A stretch of 64,000 bases of DNA from Amblyornis subalaris (taxonomy: Eukaryota; Chordata; Aves; Passeriformes; Ptilonorhynchidae). Shown here one piece after another: positions 1 to 14,327 of this stretch (the first letter of the stretch is position 1; each line of letters begins with the position of its first letter). Under the pieces are notes generated by a model. That model did not search any database. It was not told where the DNA came from and worked only from the letters and a program-made list of their open reading frames with translations. Position numbers and translations under genes: made by a program. The stretch lies in assembly GCA_018881555.1 (NCBI GenBank), contig JACAXG010000025.1, positions 1,143,446-1,207,445 on the forward strand. The letters run 5' to 3'.

Positions 1-3000
1 AAGATTTTCAACACCTTTGAATTCTTACTCTTTGGTTATTTAACATTCTCATTAAGAATTGCCGTTTTTCATTCATATATTTGTCTGATTTCTCCCAGTT
101 ATTTCTGCTTACATTTTTCTCAACCATAGGAAATTACCCATTTAGAAGAACCGCTATTTTACTGCTTGGGATTGTTCTTTGTTTGTCTAAACTGATTGCA
201 ATCAGGTCATGAAAACCACCCCTAGGGCAGTCATGAACTTCTAGTCCAGTAAGTTATTCATATTTATCAGTTCTAATGAGAAATTAAAAAAACATTATGT
301 TGGGCTTGGAGACTTTTCACTAAGAAACAGGTTTTTCTCTTATTACAAAAATTTAATATTTTACTGGTGTATTTGAAAAACCTTCAGTACATAGACTTCC
401 TACCACACTTACTAATATGCATTCAAAATCCCACGATTTTGTATTACCAAGAACTCCTAAATACCACTACATTTTTTGTCCTGGGAGAACTTGTTTTATG
501 ATCCTAGTATCTTGACTGCTACCATCAGCTTTCAGAGTTGACTTTCTCACTGATGAGGGTTTCCAGATCATTGTCTCTGTTACCAAGACTGTCTCTGTTA
601 CCTTATGATAGCTACTGCATGCAACAAGAATCCCTAATTTTGTGTCTGGCTGTTCTCCCCCTTTAGATAAATTTTGCTGGATTACAGTTAAGTACTATAA
701 TGCACACAGTGAAGACTTTCTATCTGACCTTGTATATGATGACACAATTTTTTTTTTCTACAAGTTTGGGGTTGTGTATTTCAAGCTACCCATGATTAAT
801 TCACTTATAAAGTATCAGGAAGAGTATGTTTCCATGAGTATGATTTTCCAAGGGGATGATTTCCATGAGAAAGGCATCTATATTTAGAAAATGGTACTCT
901 TTCCACTTGACCAATGGAACTGAATGTACATTGCACTTGTGAAAATTTGCAGAAATGACAGCATTTCTCTTTTGCCTCAGGGGACCTGCTGTTGATCTGT
1001 TTTTCTATATCACCCTTCATACTGTATGGNCATTTAATGCCTTCTTCTTTTTGATATCTTTTTAAGAACTGTATCACAAAAAAACCCTTAATCTCCCTGA
1101 AATGGCACAGTGTCAGTGAGAAGAGAATCTGGATCACTCTTTTACTTCCTGGTGTGCTCTGGACCAATATCTTGAATGAATGAAGCAAATTACTAAAATN
1201 GAGTTCTGGGGGGGTTTTGTTTTGTGGTTTGGAGTTGCTTTGGGGTTTTTTTTTTTTGTTCCGTTCTGCTTTGCAAGGTTATTCAGTCAGTTCTTAAAAT
1301 AGTTTATGTAGTTTAATTTGGGGAAATAAATGAGGTTACTTTGACAAAAAAGTCTTAGTCTGCACATTTTCTGCAAGATGGGCNAATTTCAACAAACCTG
1401 AGATCCCTTTTCTCATGAACATAATAAGACATTTCTCAGTTGAATGCCCAGAGGTGCATAGCTTCTAATGAGGATTTAGAAAAGAATATCTAGGAGGAAA
1501 AAAAGAACTAGCAAGAGAGATAGAAATAAAGAGAGATTGAGGGGAAAAAATAAAGAAAAAAGGCATCTTCAATTTTAGCACATGTATTTAAATACTTCCT
1601 AACTCTTGGCCAACTAGCTAAAAATAAGAAATTAGAACCATTATTTCTCACCTCGTTGTTTTTCCAAATATTTATGTTTAAAGTATATTTACCTTTGAAA
1701 TCATCAAATAATGTTTTTAAATAGACATTAAGATTCTGTAATTCTTTATTTTTCTGTTAAAAAAATGTGAGAGAAAATGTGTCCTACCAATATTTTTCAC
1801 CTTGAGCTATACATCTGGTATTTGTTTGGTGCAGTGTTTTAAATAAGGTTACTGAAAATGTGAATGAAAAAAAATCAAAGCATTTTCACAATGAAATCCA
1901 GTAGTTTTCAAAACTATTCTAATTGCACATAATTCCACTTAATTAATGCAATTCCAATTCTGACCTTCCCTAATTAAAAATTCTCTGTCTTGAGAAAGAC
2001 TGAAAAATGATTGAAAATTACTTAAACTAATATAAATGCCTCTTGATACAACTGAAAACATAGTGCTTTATTATTATTATTTGAGCTAAGTTATTATGGT
2101 TTTTTCACCCACCTCTTCAATTTCGGAAAAGAATCTGTCTTTGTCAGATTCTCTTCTGTCACTGTCTCTTTTCAGGTGGTACTGATCTATGCTCAATGAC
2201 ATTGGACATTGGTAATTTTTTATTACTGTCACATATTGGGATGATCTATGATTTAAGATATTACATTCTGGGTTCTCTTTTGTTAATAGACAGAAAAGTC
2301 TAGTGAAGTATATCCACCTTTCAGTACCCAACAAAAATCTCTTCTTTTAAAATGTCATCAGTTCAAGTATATCATGCAGCTGAGCAAACAGTGGATTTAC
2401 TATTCACTGTTAATCCTGAAAATTACTTTTTAATATATTTTCAGTAAAATGCACATTTAAAAATATTTTTTTCTCACTGGAATCATGTGCAATGTAGAAA
2501 AAAAAATCACTTTTTAAATATTGTCCTCTAAAAATAATAAAAAATAAATTTTTAAAAAGTTTCAGTGAAATATTTGTTTGCTTCTTTCTAAAATAGCACT
2601 TCTGTTTGCAATATTTCCCTGTTAAAAACATTAGTTAATAAATTCTTCAGGTGTAGTATATCTTGCATTCACTGTAACTATACTGCAAGTGTCTGTAAAA
2701 GAAGTATTTATACTAAGAAAACAAGATGAGAAGCATTGGGCTTGCTTCATTCACATAGTCTGTAACACACGCAACACAAAATAATGAAAAATCCTCCTCA
2801 CTGATTCCACAATTAACTTGCAAAGAGTTTACAGGCTTAATAATTAATTTATTTTCATAGATGTAGCCCAATGGGCAATCTGCCCTGACCTTCCACGCCT
2901 GACTGCTTGGCATCAGGTGCAATGCACTCAGAAACTTTCCACAGATGCAAGGAACTGGGCACAAGATGTTCAACTCTGTATGCAGAGACAGAATTATCCC

Positions 3001-6000
3001 CATTAACAAGTCAGAGACATTGCTTTTCAGAAGTAACACTGTTTGCTATATACTTCTGGAAGAAAGGGACAACATGTAAGAGATTTTAGACTAAGTTGAG
3101 GACTGGAATGATTCCAAGTAACACTCATGTTTGAACATACCATCTTTGCAAACTGCCTGTAGTGAGAACCCATCCAGAAAACAATTTCAGACCCAGACAA
3201 GAGTGTATCTCTGAGAAAGATCAGCTTGAGAGAGTGTTCAAGACTGGCTGTCGGAACTAGGCCTCCTGACTTCAGTCTGTGCTCTAGACAAACCCCCTCT
3301 GACAAAACTCAAATGTAGTTTTCAGGTGAGCCAAGACAGAACAAAAAGACAAAAGAAAGCCTATCTTGCAATTTCTGGCCTAGCTGTGGTCTCAATAGAA
3401 TTATTCTACAGACAGTCTGGATCTTAAACAAGTCTTTACCCTCCATGTACTGTTTTCAACATTTTTCACTGTATGCTTTTTTACTGGTCTTTTCTTTATA
3501 AGCATGTAATATCACTGCTTGTTTATTTTTCATTTCATTTTTCTTTCCTTGACAAATATTTAATTGCTCTGTATCTTCTATACATGTTTATATATGCTTA
3601 AACAACAAAGCAGGAAACTGTCCTCCCATATAAAATGTTTTCAGCATTACAATTTATCACCATAGCCTATTAGTGTAGGTGTAGATATTATAATTAGGAG
3701 GTTAGCAATAATTGTGTCAATGCAGTAGCCAAAGAAATGCTGGAGTGAGCCGCTGAACAGTATTTATCTGCCAATTTAATTATATTACAAATGGGATAAA
3801 AAGGAGAGTAAATTAGATATTCATATACACAAGTCCAGTAATGAACTTGTCCACAGACTTCAGAGGGCAATTTTTTTCTTAGTTCGGTACTTTTAAAATT
3901 CTTCCCTCACTTTTAAACAGTGTAAGCTAATACCTTACCAAACCTAAATGCTTCTATAAATCAAGTCTTAGTATCAGCAACCATTTCAGCAACAGAATGA
4001 ATATCTGTTTGCTAAGGAGGGTGGAGTAAAATGTCAAAGGAAGTGGGTTTCGTTTAATCACTGTAAGCTTCCTAATAAATATCAGCCAAATATATTCTTC
4101 TTGTCTCTACCTATCCCCCTTGAAAATAGCTATTCAATTGAAAAGGGATATAATACATTTCAACCTGCCATCTATTTTTAGTTGTTCTCTGCAGTGAATC
4201 TTTTAGAATAGACAGGCACACAGATATAGGAAGCGTGTGAATTCCCATCCTTGCCACTCATGGTAGCTCATTTTCAGTCAGATGGAATTGAAAAATGGTG
4301 ACACAGCTCACAAGATACAGGTAAAAGATAAAGAGAACTGTTAAACCCATTGCCCAAAGTTCTATACGGAAATTTACAAGACACATTTTAATACTGTGGG
4401 GCTGTTATCTACTAATTCAATTGTGAAAATGGGATCAAGAGTTTCTTTGAGTTATCCTTAAATCCTTCATTCATTTTTGATGCTGGTTTGATTAAAANCC
4501 TTTTCTTTGTATGCCTCAGTCTTAACACCTTTAGAAGAAAGTAAAATTATACCTGTACACATTGAAGGACAGCAACAGGCAACACTTGCAATGCAAGCTG
4601 GGATTCCTGGAACAGATGCTCTTTATGGCTACCAATATAATCATCTTTAGTCTTAGCATCAAATTTTCTCCTATTCCCTATGTGTGCAGCTACATAACAA
4701 ATGCAGAGCGAAGAAGAAGGGAACATCCAAGGGTAATTCTTTCCTATAGAGCCAAAGTTTTGACAAAATTTCAATAGGGTCTTTACAAATCAGATGTCTC
4801 CAAAGGTCTGAATAAGTGCAAAGGTGCAAAGAGCTGCAGGTACAAAGTCAGAAGTATCTGTCTGATATTTCTTTCATGGGCTTGTTACTGAGTTGAGCAA
4901 GTAATTGTGTGGTATCTGTCTCCAGAGATCTGGTTCTACATCACAAAGTTCTGGAAATGTTCTCAGGGCTGATTCAGTACTTCTTCCACTCATTTTTATT
5001 GTATAAACAAGAAGANTAAGTTTTTTAAATCTGTTAACGAATAGTTAGTTTTAATTGGCACAAAAATAGTTTGCAAAGGTATTTGGAGCCCTTTAGCATA
5101 ACACCATATGAAATTTTGCATAACTNGGTTCAGCATAGCATTACAGGAATAGAGTTCTTAGTATGATTTGAGAAAGAAAGTATACCCTTGCATTATTGAA
5201 AACAATATTCCTTGTGCCCTACTGCATTGTTCCTACTTTCTCCTTAAATAGAAACAGAAAGAAATAGATTTTAAGTCCTTGATTGGTCATGTTGAGTCCC
5301 CACATCACAATACACATCATGCCTCATTATTTGACAAACTGGCTTTACTTGAATATTCAATACACATCCCCAGTGCAATTGTCCCTAAATGCCAACTAAA
5401 CCTCAACTAACACTCTGTTTGCTTAGAGTGGACCTCAAAGTGGAGGCAAATAGGCTTCTGAATTTTAAGCATAAAAGAAAGGACTTTCTTCAGTGATAAG
5501 TCACAAAAACCACACAAAGCAGAGCAAATATTCCCTGGGTACTGTTTTTCTTTCAATTTCCTTTTCTTTGTCTGTAACCTTTCAAGAATACAAAATGCTT
5601 TGCTATACTGGTCTCATTAATAAATTACAACCAGTGCTTTTCAGGTGCCTTTCTTCTGCACAATTCACAGTATTTGTTTACTAAAACAAGTTTTTAAACC
5701 TTTTTGTTACCAGAATCTTGACAACAGATAGGAAAAAAAGGNTTTGGCTTACTACCATTTCTTTTTTTAAAGATTCGCTGAAAGTAGCTATGGAGCAGGA
5801 AATAAAGCCACAATTACATATCACACATGAGGCTGTATCAAGTATGAATATTCTGCTTATCCTTAGGGCATTTCAGGAATGCAAAAGTCTTAGCAGCTGT
5901 GTGCAAGAGACAGCATTATTTTACAAGATCTTGCATTCCTCTTCCCATCTTGCCTTCCAAGTAATTCCTCTACCNCAGAATTCCTGTGACTCTTCCTCAC

Positions 6001-9000
6001 TCTGTATAAGGAGCATGTGCATGTCCTTTACCTGCCAGCATTTAGTGATAAAATGGACTATAAACAGCAGTTTAGGCCAGAGAACAAGACTTCCATTAAC
6101 TTCCATTTCCTATGGTCCCAAGAGGCTTGTTACTATTTGTATGCTGGGCATGGTGGATAAAGCCCACAATCTAAGCCTTCCTGTACATCTGCACAAAGCA
6201 GGACAATATTTCCTTTCCCAAGACCAATGCATACATTTCATTTCATTAAATTCCCTTTACTTTCTGCCTGGACAAGTATTACAACTCCAAGACCTTCCCC
6301 AAGCTGAAAGAGTAGAAAGCGATGGGGTTTTTTGGCCTTTAGGAAGGAAAAGAATATTGAAATTGTGAAGTTTAGGAGTTAGTGGAAAGCCATGCTCTGG
6401 CTTCTTATCCCAAAGATGAAGACTCCATGATGAATAGGCAAAGATAGAGAAGGTCTTTGATCTTCCACATTAATTGTCCCTCAGATTAGCTCTCCCCGAA
6501 GAAGTTCTTATTAACATNGGGCAATCCCCATAAACCATACTACGATGAAAGGAAAAATAAGGCTCTAAACATGGACACAAGATTACAAAATGAGATTGGT
6601 TATGTTTTATTTCATAGTGTTCTTTGTATTTATGGAAGACAACTCTTGCTTAACAGAGAAATATTAAGATTACACTTAGTGTGATAGTGATCACACTCTA
6701 ATAATGTCAGAGTAACTCGTGAAAAAATGAATATATGAAAAGAGTATTTCACCTCGTTACTAACAAAATGGGAACTATGTGGGCTTTTCTATGTCCCCTT
6801 TCAGTAAAGTGATGATAGAATTAAGACTAAGCTTAGTACACAATTGAATATGAAATATATTCAATTGCATTTCTACTATAATTGGTAGTTCTAAGTTTAT
6901 GCCTCTGAGAGAAGGCATTTTGAGCATTTGTTTTGATGACAAAAGTGTGAATCATATTGAGGGAAGTGGAGAGTATTAATTTCCAAAATAAAAATAGTGA
7001 TTATTAAATAAAAGTGCAAATACCCAGCTTCTTTCTCTTGTTCCTGTATCACCATAAAACTGCGTTACTGCGGACATGTTTCATTCAGAACTGTCTTGCA
7101 AACAATAAACAGGACCGCCTAGATCTGGAAAGGCAGAGTATCTCTGCCTCTATATTTTAACTGTCTTTGGTTTTGTTCTAGTAGGCAAGCTGTTGTTGGC
7201 TCCTCCTTTGTTCTGTTTTGATTTATTCTTTGTCTCCTTCAATTTTAAATGAGAAGCAGTGGCTGTGAATTGTACAGATACCTGCACTGGACTTCTTATA
7301 GGTCATAGAAGTAAAAAGTTATCACAATCCCATCACATACCTCTGGTATGAGGTCACTGTGCCCAGAAATTTCTACTTGCACAGAGACAACGTCTTCAAC
7401 ATTTTTCTTCCTATAGCCTTACTCAGTTGTCTACAGCAGCTCTAGTAACAAAAAATATCTGAGAAGTCGTAAATTCTTTGGCACAGGAAGCCAAGTTTGA
7501 TTCCAAAATATATTGAAACCAGTCTCATCCCTAGAAAGGCTGCCCTCAAATTTGTACTGAGTGGAGGAGTCTAAATTTTTAAATGGTGCAGACAGCAACT
7601 GTCAAACCCATTCAGGGCAAGAGGGCTCCAGAGACATCCTGTAGAACCACGAAGAATTTTGAAAGGTCCCCCTTGTGTGAAATGTGGGAATTCTGCAGAA
7701 TTAGGACGATTACCTGAATGCCAGTGTCTCATTTTTCAGAGATCCTTTGAGCTTGGCATATATAATGGCCTGTGAAGATTTTGTTCCCAGGAAGGCTGAA
7801 TCAAAGTAGTTGTTTGGGATTTGTCATTTTTCAACGTTTACTTGTCAGATTTTTCAAATGAGAATTTGGAATGTCTTCACTCTTGTATTAGTGTACTTTC
7901 TTCTCCAAATTGCTTATAAATGGAACTACTACAATTCAAATAAACGAATGCAGCTGTATCTAGAAGATGCAGTCTGATAAAAATTTGCCCTAGAATCTTC
8001 TATGGAAAATCACTGGAAAGGTAAATAGATTTTATGAACCAGATTAATTGGTTTGATGTGCCTGCCTTGTACTTCCCTCTTGAAGCAAGTCAACTTTAAA
8101 CACTAAGCAGACAGATATTTAAATAGGCTTTGCTTCATCAGAATTGCTCAAATGGTGCAATATATCCTTATATAACCCCAATATACCCTAAGTCATTATT
8201 TCTTAAATATTTATTGTCACTTATGTATGTGTTTTGGCAGTTATTTGTTTCACACAAGTCTGTCTGGTCTTGTGAAATCATACTGTTGAATACATAAGCA
8301 CGGAATCATACATCGTATCCACATAGCAAATAGGGGAGTGAAAACTGTTTTTCCCATGTGGATATTTTTCCACTAATTTAACTAGATGAAACAGTGGTCT
8401 TTACAATGTCACAAATAAAAGAAAACAAGTCCCTATAACCATGGAATTCAAGCTGACAAGAAAATATCCAGCTTGTCCTCTATCATCTCCAACAATGATA
8501 ACAAGAAAGCAAAACAGGTATATTTCATTATTACTCCTCAATAGTAATCATGAGAAAATTCATTCNGAAAATTCGTATATTGCTAAATATTGAATTTATT
8601 AATTATAAAGGTATTGTTTTCTTAGCTGTTCTCATTAAATCATCCAGTTGCCCTGTGCTGTTAAATAAGAAATGCAAATTCCAAAAACTTCATTACCATT
8701 TTTATTGCTCGTCAGAAGCGTATCTTACTTTTGAAATATTTAGCATAGAGACAAAACAGGAAAAACATCCTGAGTGCAATGAAGAGCAGTAGGATGCCAG
8801 AGTGCAAATACTGAATGATTGTTTGTAAACAAGCTATTTCTTATTATTTCTTTATTGCTATCAACTCTAACAACTCAAAGCTTATCTTTTGAATTTGCCA
8901 ATATTCTTTCTTTGTACCCATCTCTTCTTTTTAAACCACACTAGAGTATTCCTTGCTATTTTGAATTTTGTATTTCCTTATTGCCACTTCAATAGAGTTA

Positions 9001-11241
9001 GATACTGATAAGTGTATAGCAGATAGCAGTGTCTGTACTAAAGACAAACACTAACAGTGTCACTAACAGTGACTGCAACTGGCACTGTATTTTTGTTAAC
9101 TTGCAGAATTCCACTTTCAGTCATACAAAAAAATTTAAATATTCTTTGCCTCTTAAAAAGCCTGGGTTTCTTGGAAAAACTTCAGACTAATGAACTACAG
9201 TGGACTTACTGGCCTGTGGTGTATTTGGTCTTCAAAGGAACTGTGCTGAATTAAACCACATATGAACTTTTCCTGGTTTTGTTTCCAAAATATTTTTACA
9301 TACCGCTTAAATTTTCAATCCTCTGGGGTTTTTTGCCATGTTCTTAAGCTGTGGACTGCTAAAACAGCTTCTGCATCTCCCCAGAGATGCAGATCCCTAG
9401 CTCCAGTACAAATGAGTTTTGTAAATCCTTGAGGGCAGAATGTTCTGCACAAATGGGAGATAGTGTCACTACTTAGTGTTGTGAGAAGCATTTCAAAAGC
9501 TGAAACACCCTTGCCATCAAAAGCAGGAAAGTTTTTAAAGAAGTCTCCTCATCATCNTCCTTTGCAAATACTAATAAACACTTGATCCACTGAAGTCCAG
9601 CATTATTCAAAGCCATGCATGCCTCAGCTAAGTCCCACTTCCACATATTGGGGGGATATCTGATCAATCTATAAATCTGTGTGTCAAAACAGTCTATATA
9701 ATTTCCTCCCCAGCAAATCAATAAATATAATTGTGACTGTTTAAACTCAATATGTATTTTTATTAGTTAGCTAAACCCACAGAGATTATTCTAAATTCTC
9801 TTCAGCCCCTCTGTTTAACCAGTCTATGTTGCAATGGTTGGCCTGCAGCACTTCTATTTTTAGCTCTAATGGAACGGTCTTAAATTGCTTATTTTCTGTT
9901 TACTAAAGACATTGAGCTTGTAACCATGGAAACTGTGGCAAGTGCCACAGCTTAACTGTTTTATTAAATGGATGGAAGTTACAGCTGCAAAACTTGAAAG
10001 GCCAGCATGTCAATTTTATACATAACTCAAATTGCCGTATATACCACATTATAGCAAGCACTACATTAAATGTGAGAAGCCAGAATCTGATCTTGGTTAT
10101 AATGCTATAAATTGTACTATCTCTCTCCTCAATGGAAACAAACAAAAAAAAATTATTCTTGTGCAATCCAGATCAGGATCTGTTTTTGTCAAATTGTGCA
10201 GCCTGTCAAGTTTCTGTGATTACTGCTTTTGAGTGCCTAAATTGCAGATGATGTACATTAAACCAGTCCCTAGTTATCATGGAAAGACCCCATCTCACAG
10301 TTGTGTCTGCATGAAGCTTTTAGCATATTATTGTATTGCTTACAGCAATCACATTATTTTTGGAACCACTATGCTGTGTAACATTAANAGAAGGGATTAA
10401 ATCAAAACTAATGACCTTGTCAAATGAAACTTCTAAAGCTAGTGGAAGAATTAACAAAAAGAATTCCTTAAATCTGTAATTAGGCTTTTAAGCAAGAACA
10501 CCCCAAGCACCAGAGGTGTTGAAAATTTACACTCTCTGTTACTTTCAGTATAGGCTGAGTATGCTCCATATATGTGAAAACGAGGGTATTTTTAAATTCA
10601 TACTTTAAATAGTATATAANGTTTAAGTCAAACACTTCTGAAAATTATTGAAAATTATTAGCACAGTTTGGAAGATTTTTGTGATGGAGTATAAAACAAA
10701 GAAATATAATTTTTAAGACAAACCTAAACATTTGACAGCCTCCAAAAGACTGAGAGCTAAAATAAGAATAGTGTTATATTTACATCCATAAATACTTAAT
10801 GCATGACTCATCCTCTGTAATAGAACCAAATGCTTGAAGAATGTTCAACATTTAGAAGAATAAGGTTCTGCTTTCTTCGCAAGGACTGTGGTTGGAATAG
10901 TGTTCACATTGCTACTTTTGGTGTTAAATGTCTCCATATTGCAAGTCTGTCTATATAGGCACTTCCAGTGAACAAAAAAAACCCGAAAAGTAAAATTGAC
11001 ATTTTAAAGGAAAGACCTTTTGGTGAAGGTAAGACTCCAATAAATTATGAACAATGGTATTTCTTTCTATGAAAACATTCCCATTTAAATTAAAGGATGG
11101 GATATTTGATGCTCAATTTTCAAATTCAAAGAAACATTCTTCTTTGTCTGTTGGTGTAACTAAAATTACTGAAGTAAAAAAAAAATTCATTTTCCTTCCA
11201 TTTATGTATTTCTTTCGTTTTTCTTTTTAATCCATCTGCAG
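1..11241 (+). other. KCNH7: KCNH7 intron 2 (3' part)
   Basis: This is AT-rich non-coding sequence ending in a good acceptor: a long T/C-rich tract runs from about 11195 and ends in AG at 11240-11241. I see no exon carrying the first two thirds of the PAS domain, so KCNH7 exons 1 and 2 lie upstream of the window. No LINE, LTR or SINE was recognised here. Small items are a T/G-rich low-complexity stretch near 1206-1259, a perfect 11-bp inverted repeat at 6841-6867, an 8-bp inverted repeat at 6678-6697, and an RFX/NFI-like palindromic cluster at 9920-9950. The open frames present, including a 216-codon one at 5718-6368, resemble no protein I know. Confidence 0.85.
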
Positions 11242-11397
11242 GATCTACCTTCATTTGCAACACCCACATAATTCCAGTGAAAAATCAAGAGGGAGTAGCA
11301 ATGATGTTTATTATTAACTTTGAGTATGTAACAGATGAAGAGAATGTGGCATCTCCCGAGAAGTGCAAGCCAATATTACCATCTAAACTTGTAAATC
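11242..11397 (+). CDS. KCNH7: KCNH7 exon 3: C-terminal part of the PAS domain
   Basis: This internal exon of the ERG3 (Kv11.3) potassium channel has 2 nt, 51 codons and 1 nt. It is bounded by AG at 11240-11241 and GTAAGT from 11398. The peptide runs [15 protein letters not shown], then [19 protein letters not shown], and closes with PILPSKLVN. It matches residues of about 103-154 in human ERG3 as I remember it, with changes mainly after the YVTD segment. These are the last beta strands of the N-terminal PAS domain, which in the ERG family packs on the C-terminal cyclic-nucleotide-binding homology domain and slows deactivation. It is cytoplasmic. The paralogue KCNH2 differs here (FLCLVDVVPVKNEDG), so the identity is KCNH7. 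The donor splits an Arg codon (C|GC) completed by the next exon. Confidence 0.97.
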
Positions 11398-14327
11398 GTA
11401 AGTTACTCACTGAAAGTTCTCTGCTTACCTCTACTTTTATCTGGCAAAGTAATTAACATGGTTAATTAAGCAATAAGGTTACCAAAGAATGCAATTGATT
11501 GACTCAATTCAGACAGACTCTGAAACAATAAGAAGTTAAATGTAGCAAACCTACTGCAAGATGTTGGTGAAATAATCTATCAGATCTTTGGTAGTACTAA
11601 CAGCATATATCTTGTGAGCAGTACTAGGACATATAAATTCATAAAAATTGAAATCTTCCACAGAAGTGCATTACCCTTGACAAAAATCAATTAGAAATGG
11701 AAAATTGAAAAAAAAGTGTTATGATATAGACCAAATATTTCATCTTAGCCTATTAAAAATTGAATATTTCTATTTTATAAAAAATAATTGGTGGCATGTG
11801 ATTACTAGTTGGTGAAATGTGATTAAATTAGACTAGAAAATAAAAAAACACAGTTAAAACATAATTAAATATCCTGATTTTATCAAATTGAAGTATTTAA
11901 ATGGACTTGAAGGATGTGGGAGGGTTTTGNATGTACAGGAAATGGTTTTGCTTTCATTCCACTCTGGAATATAAGTATTGTCAAAATGAGAAAACTCAAC
12001 ACACAAGTCCGCTCCTTATACAACTACACTGTGCAGCTTTCTGTCCCACTATCTGCAAAATGTGTGCTCCTTTGCTGACCTTCACTCTGTGCAGCAACAT
12101 CACATGATCCTTCTGCTTTGCATCTGCACTCACATAATCTGCTCTTACTACAAGATTTCCCAGAACACATCCCACTTGTACAANCTCTTCGTAAAGCACG
12201 GCATGCTCTAACAGTGAGCATTAACACTCACCCCTGGCTGGCTCAGCAACAGTTGGAAAATACCTTTTCACACTGTGATAATCTTTAACATTAGTACAAT
12301 AAAGAAACCTAAGTATTCCAATTGTTAAATCAACACTTCAGCTTTCTTTAGTTAGGAAATACAAACTGGTGCAATCTTCACTGTTAGAAGCAAGGGGAGA
12401 ACTTTCCTGATATAAACACTACACAGTACCTGAAGTGTCCATATAAGCCTACAATGACAGGGTATATAAGACTCTGGCAAAGAAAATTTCCATTACTGGA
12501 AACTTGCAGCCTGCAAATAATTATTGTTGACCAAATATCACTGTTTTAGAAGAGCCTTTGTAAATATTCTTTAAAATATATATTTAAAGTCTTGTGCTTT
12601 TATGCTTCCTTTTCTTATTCTGTTTTGCATTTGGTTTGGTTTTTTTTTTTAATAACCAATACAGCAGGTTTCTGTTGCAGTTTCTTTTGAGATACCAAGA
12701 AAACACTTTCCTTTTTCTAGTAATGATACAGTTAAAATCCCATTAAGGGGTATCAGGAAAAATAATAAAATTACATCACAAAAAAATTTATAACAAGTAT
12801 ATCAGGTAAACCCTACTCATATTCTGGTTTTATTTTAGCATACCATAATTTTGAGAGTTTGAAACATCTTACTTCCTCGATTTAAAAAGCAATTTTATAA
12901 CATAAATGAAATTGTTCAGCTTGTCCATGCTTACTGTGGTTTTATTGACAAAATAGAAGGTAAAATACCAATTGGGGGGGAAAAAACAGAGCCTCATGAC
13001 TTGAAAAAGAGCATTTTGTTCTGCTGTATGTGACATATCACTGTACATTTTCANGTGTTATCACATATTTTAAAGTGAAAAGCCACTAAAAAGGAAATCC
13101 ACAAAAAAAACCCCCCACTTTGTCAAAACATCCTTCTCTTGTTTTACAGTATTTACACCTGACATACACAGGGGATTTCCTTGCCGAGAGGTCTTGAAAA
13201 ATGAGTAGATGGGCCTCCAATCTCAGTACATAACAGAGAGATCAAGGTACAAAAGGAGGCAAAGAAAGGTGACTTGAACAATGTTCCTGCTAGTGGGTAC
13301 AGCCAGATGCCAGAAACTGGCAGAAACTAGAGCAGGCACGTGGCTGCTCCCTCTTCTACCTAGTTGCTTATGGTTTCAGAGCAGACTGTTGTGTGGGCCG
13401 GATGGCATGGATGGTGATATGAAATATGCTATATAGCCAAAAATTCCTCTTGGCAGAGACATTTCTCAAAAAAGAGGCCAAACTATGCAAAACATCCAGA
13501 AATAACTCCAAGATATTGTGTACAGTTCAATGGTGGTTTTAAATTAAAACAAACAGACAAAAACCTTGAAATCTAGAAAAGGCAGAGAGAGACCAATAAG
13601 CTAGAAAAGAAGTCAAAAAAAGGTGTATTGTTTACCAGTAAAAACATCTTATTTTAAGTCATGTTCCCAGCATGAGAAAAGTACACAGCAGATTCTCCAG
13701 AGGCAATTCGTTTTTCATCATCGCACTCTATTTAGAACAGGTAAATCAGGTAAATCTCTTTTCACTGGATCACATGCAGAATGGACAGTAACGGGTACTG
13801 GTTCAGGAAAAAAACCTGAAACAAACAAAATCCCTTCAAATCCGGCAACCAATTTAGAGAATAAAAATAGAGAGGGAACCAGACACATAACAAGTGCAAT
13901 ACATCTCTGACAAACAAGGAAAAGCAACAGCTAATGACAAAAGACAAAAGGTTTCAGATTGCATTAACGTCTACTACCCAGAAGCACACAGATCATGAGA
14001 CATTTCTTTCTAGAGCTCTTTAGATTGAGTTTTCTCATATTAGAATGCCTTTTCAACATGAGAGCAAATAAAAATGACTGAGCCAGGTTGCAGGAGAGAA
14101 CTAAAAGTTACTAGGAAACAAATAGATTGCAGCTATTTTCCTGACCCTAGAAAACTTTTCATATTCTCATTCTTCCTCTAATTGATTTATCAAGAGTTGA
14201 TCAAATTTATCAAGGGCATATTTGAAAAGCCTTTCCTTTTTTCTAAAGACATCTATTCCGCAAGCTGCAGCCAACAGTTTTTAACACCACCACTTACCAC
14301 AGGGCTCCTCGTGACTGAAATTGCCAC

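Noticed and set aside
805..1188. 127-codon frame on the - strand
   Set aside because: Low-complexity, unrecognised peptide with an unresolved base; chance frame.
5718..6368. Open frame of 216 codons on the + strand in intron 2
   Set aside because: It contains unresolved bases, has no recognisable domain or plausible protein composition, and lies in AT-rich intron. No splice, promoter or retrocopy signs (poly-A, target duplication) were seen.
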